NCBI GenBank assembly: GCA_019414265.1
Contig: DXMJ01000011.1
Location: 1-59,073, forward strand
DNA from: Collinsella sp.
Lineage (GTDB): Bacteria; Actinomycetota; Coriobacteriia; Coriobacteriales; Coriobacteriaceae
DNA length: 59,073 nt
Reading direction: 5' to 3'
Shown here: positions 44,999 to 52,537 of the stretch, piece by piece
Layout: each line of letters begins with the position of its first letter
Numbering within the stretch: the first letter of the stretch is position 1
Program-made: the position numbers and the translations under genes
The notes under the pieces: model-generated
What the model was told of the DNA's origin: nothing
Seen by the model: only the letters and a program-made list of their open reading frames with translations
Databases searched by the model: none

Positions 44999-45016
44999 TT
45001 AGAATACAAATAACAA
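44989..45016 (-). promoter_or_regulatory. TAC operon promoter
   Basis: On the minus strand TTGTTA (45016-45011), 16 bases, TATACT (44994-44989). The -10 box is inside the palindrome, so antitoxin binding would block polymerase directly. Confidence 0.7.
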
Positions 45017-45731
45017 GGCTTATGCTAGATTCCACAGCTTCAATCGATAAACAACCCAGTCGAGCTTGTGCTAAATCCGGAAATACGCGGCAAATTCCAG
45101 ACATGCCGAACACACTGGATAGCGGCAACGCTTCTACCTGCTGCTTCTTTACCCGAAAAAGGCGGTGTGCTCGGGGATTCTGGAATTTGCCGCATACTTC
45201 CGACTGGAGCATCAGGAAGTGCGGGAAAAATCCGAGATCGGCAGACCAGACCCCTGTTTTAGATTTCCTCGACCAGCACCTTAAACACGAAAACCGCCTT
45301 TCGGCGGTTCCCGCGGACCAAGCCGGACGTACAGTCGCAAGGCCTCATCACAATTCACACTCTAAGGAAATGAACAGTCTCGGTCAATCCTCGGCAAAGA
45401 ATCCGTTGCGAATTAGAGCCAAGTAAATGAGCATCAGTAAAGTTACATGCGAGCAGAAAAAACACCCGCTATTTCGCCTTTTCCCAATTGAGATGTATGT
45501 TTTGACAGGCCGAATCTTACATCCAAACAAACAGAGGGCCGACGCATCAACCCTCTTCAGGTGTCGCCCGAAGGCTTCCACCGCAATTGGTTTAAATCTA
45601 ATCGATATCAATTGTTTGTCCACGGTCACGTCAACCAGTAGAAGCCGCCCATATTCGACCTTATCCAGGCAACCATCAACCCGAAACGCACCGGGCGTTC
45701 CGAGACGCGTCAACCAACGAAAGGTCACGCC
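45017..45731. other. Noncoding region with a palindromic element
   Basis: No supported gene. A 123-base imperfect palindrome occupies 45079-45201: outer arms of 23 bases match at 21 positions, and inner arms CCGAACACAC and GTGTGCTCGG match with one change. A small hairpin AACCGCC-TTTC-GGCGGTT is at 45292-45309. The rest (45310-45690) shows only open frames without ribosome sites. From about 45690 sequence related to the gene at 57921 begins. Confidence 0.6.
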
Positions 45732-45826
45732 ATACCTAACGACGACATCGACTACCTGCTGAAGTTTGCACCCCAAGAAGCGCATACCGACGGCCTGACG
45801 GACGCCTCTATATGAACGCAGCCAAG
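45732..45826 (+). pseudogene. Decayed 5' fragment related to the gene at 57921
   Basis: The plus strand reads IDYLLKFAPQEAHTDGL and then, after small deletions, ..YMNAA. It aligns base by base with the start of the gene at 57921 (IAYLLKFAPKEAYIDDLL..YMNAA). Similarity extends upstream through the ribosome site (ACGAAAGGTCACGCC versus AAGAAAGGACGCGCC). The start codon is now ATA, and the fragment stops after about 30 codons. It marks the other flank of the island. Confidence 0.6.
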
Positions 45827-45844
45827 CTCCCGACCAAGCCAACG

Positions 45845-47845
45845 CTACCCATTACACGCCTTAGCCAGCAGAACAAGCCTCTTAGCAGCATCATCAAAAG
45901 ATCCCACAGCGTAATATCCGTCTTTATCCTTACCAATGCACCCAACAAAAGGAGAGGACAGGAACTCGAGCATTTCCCCAACCTCACTGATTGACAAGTC
46001 TTCAATTGAGGACGCGCCGTTTTTCATGAACCAGTAAATATCCCGTTTAGACATCACGCCGCCAAATTCTTTATCTTCGTTTTGAGAAAGCAACGCCCTG
46101 AGCACCAAATCGAGCAGTTTGGTCGTTCGCCTAAAGCGAGCAATAGCGGGTTCCAATAAACCAAGATCGATAGATCCCGAATACTCAAAGAGAATTTTGT
46201 AGTCTTGAGAGACGAGAGGAATCTCCTCTTGAAGCTTAAGGAGTTTTTCCAACTCGCTAATTCCAAATAAAGCGACGTCGTGTTCCTTAGCCCTATCGCA
46301 GATTCGTTTTTCAGAAAAACTTGAACCCACAACGGCGACGAACGACGCATTGTGATTACGACGATGCAGCTCAAGCGTATCAAAATCGACTTGTGAGGCA
46401 GAAACCCCGCCATTAGAGGTTGATTTAGCGTCAATTACCACGGAATAAGAAAATCTCGAAGCAGCATTTGCGACGGCTAAAACATCTGTGTCACCAGACC
46501 CACCCAACAAAGTCGTTCTAAACCCAAGGCGACTAAAACACCGTTCCACAGCTCGTTCCAGCCGATCGGGATGACCGGAATCGCGCGAAGCATCCCAAAG
46601 CTCTCCAATCAGTTTGTCGACATCGGTAGCCACGGGCTGCTCGGGTCCCGCCCCCTGCTTGCCAATGGAATCAACGGTGAAATTAAAGCCATAACCGCTC
46701 AAAAAAGAATCGCAGTGCTCAGTTGCTTGATAACTCATCTGGCTTCTCTTTTTTAGCAAGCCAGCTTTCAACAACACATTAAGACGCTTTCTTAGCGCAT
46801 CATGGGAGATGTTGACGTTAAAACGTTCGAATAGAAGCAGCTGGAGTGATCTAACATCAAACGAGCTGTAACCAACAAGCGGCAAAAGCTCGAATACCCA
46901 AGAGAACGCCGCGTGAAAACAGCATGCAAAATTAACTGCAGATTTTTCAGACAGCCAAGCGTCGCCAATTGCGGTTAATTCGTACGTCGTAAGTGACGCC
47001 CGCCGCACAAAGCCCAATTTTGAAAGTGCGGAAATCGCCGCCCTGGTTGAGCTTTCGGAAAGTTTATAGGACAAGTTTGAAAACTGAACGATTGCAGCCT
47101 CATCACCACCATTTTTAACGATGGAAAGAAGCTCAACTGTGGCATCAATAAAACCGGATGCTCCACCAGCGAAAAATTCAATAGAATCCGAGCGATCAGA
47201 TTGTTTGGCATTTAAAGCTAGCTCGACGGCCCAATTTGAAGGATCAACCCAGTTTAAGGAGGCAGACTCCTCCAAGACGCCCTTGGGCTCCACTTCGATC
47301 TGAGAAACCCATTGGTCACCTAGAGCCGTACGCGCGTATCTGCATCCTTCGTATTCTCGATACTCAACAAGGCCAAGCTCGCGAGCCCACTTTAGACGTC
47401 GCTGAACCTCACCCTTCTTGCTCCAGCTCATTCCGTACTCGGCATTAGCCGTCAAACGCAGCTCACCCGAAGTTTTTGGCGTGCCTAGCGCATCAATCAT
47501 GCCGCTAAAGAATTTGCAACGACTTGCCAGGCACGCAGCCAGATAGGAGTTATCTCCCGTGTCAATCCAACGTTCCGCTTCTGCAGAAGGAATGTATCCC
47601 TCAGGAGTCTTAACAACCAATCCGCACGGGCTCAGGGCAAGACAAGCTTCGCCAAGAGAAAGCTTGGCTGTTGAGCCCTCAATTGAAATGGCATCGTCTA
47701 GGGATTGGCCGCGCTTTAAGACATCCAGAATCGTTCTTAAAGACTCGATCATCCCCGCACTCCCAACAGGAATATTGGGAGAAGACTGGGCATGGGATGA
47801 ATAATCGGAAAACTTTGGATAATCCATCGGATCGATCTGGACCAT
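45845..47845 (-). CDS. Winged-helix protein with C-terminal PD-(D/E)XK nuclease-like domain
   Basis: A 666-residue protein not assignable to a named family. Several winged-helix-like units are likely in residues 100-390 (for example QRRLKWARELGLVEYREYEG, RAAISALSKLGFVRR, LRKRLNVLLKAGLLKKR). Residues about 428-535 look like an Mrr/PD-(D/E)XK core: LERAVERCFSRLGF, GGSGDTDVLAV, then VVIDAKSTSNGG with D454, D472 and K474 in the right order. A C-terminal helical part follows. GGAG lies 7 bases before the ATG. Island context suggests a restriction or defence nuclease. No methylase partner is seen. Confidence 0.7.
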   Translation of the reverse strand: MVQIDPMDYPKFSDYSSHAQSSPNIPVGSAGMIESLRTILDVLKRGQSLDDAISIEGSTAKLSLGEACLALSPCGLVVKTPEGYIPSAEAERWIDTGDNSYLAACLASRCKFFSGMIDALGTPKTSGELRLTANAEYGMSWSKKGEVQRRLKWARELGLVEYREYEGCRYARTALGDQWVSQIEVEPKGVLEESASLNWVDPSNWAVELALNAKQSDRSDSIEFFAGGASGFIDATVELLSIVKNGGDEAAIVQFSNLSYKLSESSTRAAISALSKLGFVRRASLTTYELTAIGDAWLSEKSAVNFACCFHAAFSWVFELLPLVGYSSFDVRSLQLLLFERFNVNISHDALRKRLNVLLKAGLLKKRSQMSYQATEHCDSFLSGYGFNFTVDSIGKQGAGPEQPVATDVDKLIGELWDASRDSGHPDRLERAVERCFSRLGFRTTLLGGSGDTDVLAVANAASRFSYSVVIDAKSTSNGGVSASQVDFDTLELHRRNHNASFVAVVGSSFSEKRICDRAKEHDVALFGISELEKLLKLQEEIPLVSQDYKILFEYSGSIDLGLLEPAIARFRRTTKLLDLVLRALLSQNEDKEFGGVMSKRDIYWFMKNGASSIEDLSISEVGEMLEFLSSPFVGCIGKDKDGYYAVGSFDDAAKRLVLLAKACNG

Positions 47846-47970
47846 AGGGCATCTCCGATAAAGGTCGACAAATAGAACGCTATGGTCATGATATCAAGGG
47901 AAGAGCTCGCGAATCGCACGGGACCCTATACGCTACCGCGAAAGAGTTCGGCAATGTCTCGAAACGCCAT

Positions 47971-48430
47971 TTACATTTGTCCAATTAGAGCATGGCAATC
48001 AGTGCAAACTGGGCTAATTTCCATTGGTGACAAACGCACCCCCGGTTCGTACACGAGCAAGGTATTCTTAAGTTCGGGAATAATCTCAAGGCAGCGAAGG
48101 AAACAGCTCTTCTCCAGTTCGCCAAAGTCAGAACCCAATATTGCATCCCGCATCTCTTGGATAAGCAGGATTAGCTCCGCCAGCAAATTGTCCGTTTTTG
48201 TCAAAAAAACGCATCTCTTGATCGAAATTCAACCTATGAGCAGATGAAGCGCGTGCAGGCTCATCCATATATGCCTCAAGAGAAGTATCCAAGATGGATT
48301 TAAATTCCGCTATTCGCCTATTAAGGACATGATCGAAAGCGCGTTCGGCAACTTTGGGGAAGACAAACTCAAAGAAAGCAAGAAGAGCGGGTGCACTTGG
48401 GACTAACTCAGAAATAACTCTTTTAATCAT
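47971..48430 (-). pseudogene. Small helical protein gene with a frameshift in a T7 run
   Basis: The 5' part begins MIKRVISELVPSAPALL (GAGGAT upstream) and runs to NFDQEMRF. After a run of seven T on the coding strand (48203-48209) the sensible continuation is one frame over: FLTKTDNLLAELILLIQEMRDAIL through SPVCTDCHALIGQM. With six T, a single protein of about 150 residues results. As given, the first frame ends after about 25 unrelated residues. This could be a real mutation, slippage-controlled (phase-variable) expression or a sequencing error. The function is unknown; a CxxC is near the C-terminus. Confidence 0.55.
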
Positions 48431-48647
48431 GTGTTATCCTCATCTTACTTATTAGCGCGTATATCAAAAACAAACGAAAAACAAGACGGATGCTCCATTT
48501 CACGTGCAAAGATACGCACACACAAGCCTGAGCTCCTGATTGAAATAACGAAGAATTAGTCAATCAAAATCTGTAGCATATTTTGCTTTAACGTTTGCGC
48601 TCCCTATGCCGAATTCGAATGCGATCAACTAAATAGTTAAAGGCTAT

Positions 48648-49220
48648 TTAATAAACAGGCAATAGTATGAAAACAATTAATACGACCGTCCCAGAAATAT
48701 CGACATCAAGAAAAGCAAGCGATCCTTCAGTTAGCGGAACGGTCAAAGACACCGTAACCCCAATAAAACACATCTTTTCGGCATCAATGCAAATAATGCC
48801 TTTGTTTTTAGATAGAAAGAAAGCCGCGGCGCAATAAATAACCAACAAAGCCATAAGCCCAGGAACCGTATCCCAGCAGAAAAGTGCAACCATAACGGGA
48901 AAAGTCCATACTGCATTACCGGCCGCGTCAGAGTCCATAAAAGTATAGCCCCTGGCCTTTAGCCCACTTTGTACCATTGCAAGCCGAAAACTCTCTCGTA
49001 ATATCCATCCAGAAAGAGAAGAGAAATAGAGAACCATCAGGCGATCGACCGACCACAGTGAGCTATCCCCAAACACAAGAGTAAGCATGTGAGAAACTAC
49101 AGGGAGAGCAGCCGAAGTTAAAATCGCAACCAATATATCGGCAATATCGATCGAGGCCGCTCCGTTCTGTTTTTGTTTGATCAAAGTTGGCTCCAGTTCC
49201 GCAAATGAAGTCAGGCACAA
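48648..49220 (-). CDS. Small polytopic membrane protein of unknown function
   Basis: About 190 residues with five or so hydrophobic segments (DILVAILTSAALPVVSHMLTL, LMVLYFSSLSGWIL, FPVMVALFCWDTVPGLMALLVIYCAAAFFL, FIGVTVSLTVPLTEG, TVVLIVFILLPVY). No recognised motif. The first codon is uncertain, as no strong ribosome site is visible. It lies downstream of the HEPN-like pair in AT-rich DNA. A membrane effector role would be speculation. Confidence 0.55.
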   Translation of the reverse strand: MCLTSFAELEPTLIKQKQNGAASIDIADILVAILTSAALPVVSHMLTLVFGDSSLWSVDRLMVLYFSSLSGWILRESFRLAMVQSGLKARGYTFMDSDAAGNAVWTFPVMVALFCWDTVPGLMALLVIYCAAAFFLSKNKGIICIDAEKMCFIGVTVSLTVPLTEGSLAFLDVDISGTVVLIVFILLPVY

Positions 49221-49266
49221 CAGGCGATTAGCGTTAATTGATCCAGTTTAGAAAACAGTTAAATAG

Positions 49267-50010
49267 CTAGTTTTGTAGCTTTTCGATTCGTTTCCCAATT
49301 TCCTTTTCGAGCTTAAAACGTTTCTTTTGATCATCAACCGCCCGGTTCAGATAATCCTCCCAGTAGTCAATCACGTTTTTGCGCAGCCACGTGCCCGCGA
49401 GCCTTCTGCTTGAAATGACCCTAGGAATATCATCGGCAATGAGTGGGAAGCGAAAAGACCAGTGCCTCATTTTTCCGCCATCCCATTTTAAGAGGACAAG
49501 CTCACGGTCGGACCAATTCGACGAGGCCATCAACTTATTGACATGTTCATCCGAAATAATGAGATCCCTTTTACAAAGCTCCTTAAGACAGGCGGCACCA
49601 ACCGCCATGACCCTTTCCGTAACAGCAGAAATATCAATCGGGAAGTACTTGGGATGCGATTCTTTAAGTTCAGAGATAATACGAATAACATCCCCATCAG
49701 GGATGTTTGCTTCCATAAGCAGCCTATTCACAAGAACCTGAGCAGCATCTTGATCAAGTTCGTTATCAACACCATCTCGAAATCGTCCCTGACCATAAAA
49801 GCAGCGAACGATTCTGGAGCGCTGGCGAACATCGACTGCATTGCCCCCCCGTGCTAGAGCCACAGCGTTCATGAGGTTATGAGCAACAAGATCGCGAACC
49901 AAAAGAGTGTGAAGAAGCGCGTCGGAGAAACCCTGATAATCGGAAAGAGGCTCAAGGATCTCAGTATTTATGTCTTCAACCGGAGGATTGATATTGCTGC
50001 GTTCAATCAA
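49267..50010 (-). CDS. Unknown protein, possible partner of the HEPN-like gene
   Basis: About 247 residues, mostly helical, with no family I recognise; contains NVLMNAVALARGG-like helices early (HNLMNAVALARGGNAVDVRQ) and a Lys-rich C-terminus (KKRFKLEKEIGKRIEKLQ). The first usable codon is TTG at 50010, without a ribosome site. The frame is open to a TAA at about 50065 with natural-looking residues (KSWSDGDSLTDAVESL), but no start codon lies there. An ATG/GTG-led short frame overlaps out of phase, so a 5' frameshift is possible. Confidence 0.5.
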   Translation of the reverse strand: MIERSNINPPVEDINTEILEPLSDYQGFSDALLHTLLVRDLVAHNLMNAVALARGGNAVDVRQRSRIVRCFYGQGRFRDGVDNELDQDAAQVLVNRLLMEANIPDGDVIRIISELKESHPKYFPIDISAVTERVMAVGAACLKELCKRDLIISDEHVNKLMASSNWSDRELVLLKWDGGKMRHWSFRFPLIADDIPRVISSRRLAGTWLRKNVIDYWEDYLNRAVDDQKKRFKLEKEIGKRIEKLQN

Positions 50011-50083
50011 TGATTCAACTGCATCTGTTAGACTGTCGCCATCGCTCCATGACTTCCACCGTTACCGTAATCGATCTAGCAAT

Positions 50084-51064
50084 CTAGAGCATCAAATTAC
50101 TCAGCACAGAACAAACTGGATTAATTACAGTGCTGTGTCTTTGTTCGAAGGCAACTGTTTTACGCGCTTCAGCAAGCATCTTATCAACTTCTTTGCCTCT
50201 GGTCCGAATCGATTTCAAACCATCAATCTCTAGATTCTCAACAACATGAATCCTATCGCCATGAGAATAGGCGACAAATTCATTATGTTCAATCTGTCCA
50301 ACAAACTCTTTATGCTCTGAAAGCATTGCTCTAAGTTGTGAATTGACCATCCTCACATGAGGCTGAACACACTTCAAAAAATGAGAGTAAAGCTCAATAA
50401 CAAGTTCGTGATAAAGCATATTTGAATATCGAAAGCACAGGAAAGGGGAACCTTCTGGATCAATACCGCGTATTGCGCTCAACGCACGAGAAATAAACGA
50501 TGTTAATTTCTTGGAAGTATTGAACAAATGCAGATCGGCAAGCTGGTCTAAATCAAGGCGAAGTCGATAACGACCCAACTCAGGAACAACTGACACAACC
50601 GTTTGTCCATGCTGAATAGGATTTCTGAGTTCATACATTAAAACATACAATCCGCCCCGATCGATCCAACTCGAAGGCAGTTTCTTAAATGTCAGATACC
50701 CCTTAGACTTTCTCCCGCCGAAATAATCGCCTGCAACAGCGTCCATCTTGTCTATTGCGTTACGCGCTGCTGAAATGAAATTACCAAAAGCACCGTTCGT
50801 CACCGTTCTCGGATCAAATTTACCATATTGAAATTCATCAGTCAGAAAGTCGCCCCGATCACACGGAGCCAATCGGCAAAGCTCGAAATAACTCCATTGA
50901 AACTGATTGAACAATTGATCGGTCTCAAGATACGATCGCATGGCTTGATTGTAGGAATCAACGATCTCGTTATACTCAGCATCAACCAAAATCACATTTT
51001 CCAAAGCGTCCCTGCCAGAATCGCTAACTCTATTAAATGGGAGTGTATGCACCAAATCAGCCAT
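50084..51064 (-). CDS. Unknown protein with a HEPN-like R-x4-H motif
   Basis: A 326-residue protein starting MADLVHTLPFNRVSDSG (ATG at 51064, AAGGG 9 bases upstream). Around the middle, VLMYELRNPIQHGQTVV contains R-N-P-I-Q-H, the R-x4-H signature of HEPN ribonucleases, in a helical setting as expected. The rest is helical with a C-terminal segment ending SVLSNLML. HEPN proteins are frequent effectors in abortive-infection and toxin systems. It lies directly upstream of the 49267 gene in the same direction. The HEPN assignment rests on one motif. Confidence 0.55.
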   Translation of the reverse strand: MADLVHTLPFNRVSDSGRDALENVILVDAEYNEIVDSYNQAMRSYLETDQLFNQFQWSYFELCRLAPCDRGDFLTDEFQYGKFDPRTVTNGAFGNFISAARNAIDKMDAVAGDYFGGRKSKGYLTFKKLPSSWIDRGGLYVLMYELRNPIQHGQTVVSVVPELGRYRLRLDLDQLADLHLFNTSKKLTSFISRALSAIRGIDPEGSPFLCFRYSNMLYHELVIELYSHFLKCVQPHVRMVNSQLRAMLSEHKEFVGQIEHNEFVAYSHGDRIHVVENLEIDGLKSIRTRGKEVDKMLAEARKTVAFEQRHSTVINPVCSVLSNLML

Positions 51065-51078
51065 CGTCTCCAACCCTT

Positions 51079-51383
51079 CTATTCCTGTCTGATAAAACGG
51101 CCAACCGTGAGCGTTATGAAAGCCTCTTCGTTTCCCAGCTCAAACAACAAGTCCTGTGAAAGTAATTTGAGGAGCCCCGATCCAAAAGCAGCCCTCGGTC
51201 AGATAAGGAAACGAACGGCCAAACGGCCACTGCAGACCTTAAGCAGCCCTTCCTTCCTAATCAAATGAGCAATATCAGTAAGATTGCCAAGTTTTAGAAT
51301 CAGGGGCTGTAGGAATGCATAGCCTTTGCTACTCGTTTCTTTCCCCACCACAATGGGGATGCGGACGTTTTCCTGGACCGCGC
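51079..51383 (-). pseudogene. Decayed coding DNA downstream of the IS remnant
   Basis: Minus-strand fragments such as LKLGNLTDIAHLIRKEGLLKV (ending at 51199) and GLLKLLSQDLLFELGNEEAF (ending at a TAG at 51079) look protein-like but sit in different frames with no start. The second ends 14 bases before the HEPN-like gene, as an operon partner would. They may be leftovers of a gene broken by the insertion at 51384. Confidence 0.35.
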
Positions 51384-51569
51384 CTAGGCGTATCCAAGCT
51401 TCCAGCGGTACTCCATCGGGCTCAGCCACCCGAGGGACTTCTTAATCCGCTCCTCACGATAGTACACGAGGTAGGCCTCGAGCCTCCCCATGAACTCCTC
51501 GGCCATCACGCCCTCCCAGTTCCTGTAGTGGAAGAACTCGTTCTTGAGGTGACTGAAGAAGCCCTCGCA
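51384..51569 (-). pseudogene. IS3-family transposase C-terminal fragment
   Basis: Encodes CEGFFSHLKNEFFHYRNW, EEFMGRLEAYLVYYREERIKKSLG, then LSPMEYRWKLGYA and stop: the last quarter of an IS3-type DDE transposase with its final catalytic Glu (KNEFF). It is joined in frame to an IS30-type N-terminus, so neither transposase is complete. Confidence 0.8.
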
Positions 51570-51902
51570 GAAGACGTGCGGGCGTCGCTTGCAGCAGATC
51601 GCGCAGTACCGCCCGCACCCGTTGCAGCAGCGCGGCCACGCGGCCAGGCGCGGGCAGGCCGCCGGCAGGTCGGCGGAGGCGTCCACGCGCTCGTCGCGCC
51701 TTTCCCTCGGCGCCATCAAGAACCCGAGCGACGCCACCTCGGAGCTCACCGTCGAGGGCGACCTGCCCAGCTCCCTCGCGACCTGCCTGCACGAGGCCCC
51801 GCGCTCCAGCATCCTCTGCACCGTGCCCCGCTCGTGCCTGGTGAGCCTGCGGTAGGCCCTCGGGGTCGCTTTACCGGCCCCCTTCTTTCTTTTTGCGGAC
51901 AT
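51570..51902 (-). pseudogene. IS30-family transposase N-terminal fragment
   Basis: Starts MSAKRKKGAGKATPRAYRRL and carries the IS30 helix-turn-helix TVQRMLERGASCRQVARELG followed by RSPSTVSSEV. A Cys-rich stretch (CCNGCGRYCAICCKRRPHVF) follows, and then the sequence switches within one open frame to IS3. The DDE domain of IS30 is missing. The fused frame of 192 codons is intact (from 51962) but is unlikely to be active. Confidence 0.75.
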
Positions 51903-51953
51903 GCCGTCCTCCGATCTCCCGGAGCCGGCCGGTCCGGCCCTCAGGGTATCGGA

Positions 51954-51993
51954 TTCCCTCATTCATCCGTGCATATACGGATTAATGAGGGAA
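51954..51993. repeat. Inverted repeat at the IS30 remnant end
   Basis: TTCCCTCATT (51954-51963) and AATGAGGGAA (51984-51993), with inner ATCCGT and ACGGAT, form a nearly perfect hairpin just upstream of the IS30 coding start. It could be the element's terminal or regulatory repeat. Confidence 0.55.
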
Positions 51994-52107
51994 GTGTTCG
52001 GATGAAGTTGCCAATCAAGGATCAAAGAATAACGCGGGGCCCTGACGCTTGAATCTTGCCGGGGACCCCCATAAAATGATGTATGTTGGCCCGCTAAGTC
52101 AACATCA

Positions 52108-52139
52108 CGCTAGGCTTTAGTTGCCGCTAAAGCCTAGCG
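52108..52139. terminator. Strong hairpin at the end of the small basic gene
   Basis: A perfect 13-bp stem with arms CGCTAGGCTTTAG (52108-52120) and CTAAAGCCTAGCG (52127-52139). The stop codon of the 36-residue ORF lies in the right arm. T residues follow only on the plus strand (AATTTT). Confidence 0.65.
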
Positions 52140-52244
52140 AATTTTCACCTTTACGGTCTTCGTAGTCGTCCCGACCTTTCTAGCCCTACCCGTTGGGCTG
52201 ATTCGATATTTCGGGATCTTAACTCGAATCGTTTTCGTAGCCAT
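52134..52244 (-). CDS. Very small basic protein (36 residues)
   Basis: Begins MATKTIRVKIPKYRISPTGR and ends TTTKTVKVKIR; 14 of the 36 residues are Lys or Arg. GGGAGGTGATG provides a strong ribosome site 5 to 8 bases before the ATG. Alternating hydrophobic and basic residues suggest beta strands. It has no known family that I recognise. It is the second of two small genes divergent from the AAA/subtilisin pair. Confidence 0.6.
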   Translation of the reverse strand: MATKTIRVKIPKYRISPTGRARKVGTTTKTVKVKIR

Positions 52245-52286
52245 GTACATCACCTCCCAACAGCTAAATCTCGAACGACCCTAAAC

Positions 52287-52415
52287 TTATCGATGCTTGG
52301 CAATTTGATGCTTGACCAAGGTCTTCGCAGCCGCGGTCTTTGCAGCTTTGGTTGTCGAAGAGCTTGCAAGCGTTTTTGCGGCGGCACCAACCTTACCGCC
52401 ATGATGAGTGGTCAT
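52287..52415 (-). CDS. Very small Ala/Lys/His-rich protein (42 residues)
   Basis: Begins MTTHHGGKVGAAAKTLASSS and ends KTLVKHQIAKHR. The middle is a histone-H1-like Ala/Lys/Thr repeat. GGAGGTGAGG precedes the ATG. It is transcribed from a promoter (52448-52475) that is back to back with that of the AAA ATPase gene. DNA or RNA binding, or serving as a substrate of the neighbouring protease, are both conceivable but unproven. Confidence 0.6.
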   Translation of the reverse strand: MTTHHGGKVGAAAKTLASSSTTKAAKTAAAKTLVKHQIAKHR

Positions 52416-52447
52416 GTGTCCTCACCTCCATTCTTGGAATCGTCGTT

Positions 52448-52475
52448 ATTGTATCATACCTTTGTCGCATCCCAA
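52448..52475 (-). promoter_or_regulatory. Promoter of the two small basic genes
   Basis: On the minus strand TTGGGA (52475-52470), 16 bases, TACAAT (52453-52448). It lies 33 bases before the first small gene. Confidence 0.65.
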
Positions 52476-52491
52476 GTCAGTTTCCCTTGCT

Positions 52492-52520
52492 TTGTCTCAA
52501 TCTGTCCCATACAATATAGT
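52492..52520 (+). promoter_or_regulatory. Promoter of the IetAS-type operon
   Basis: TTGTCT (52492-52497), 17 bases, TATAGT (52515-52520). The leader would be about 11 bases, containing GGAGAGGAG. Confidence 0.75.
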
Positions 52521-52537
52521 CGTGGAGAGGAGCACAC

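Noticed and set aside
45384..45842. 152-codon minus-strand frame in the 45-46 kb gap
   Set aside because: No ribosome site or recognisable motif, and it runs opposite the decayed fragment at 45732-45826.
51315..52052. 245-codon plus-strand Pro/Arg-rich frame
   Set aside because: Shadow of the IS30/IS3 chimera on the minus strand.
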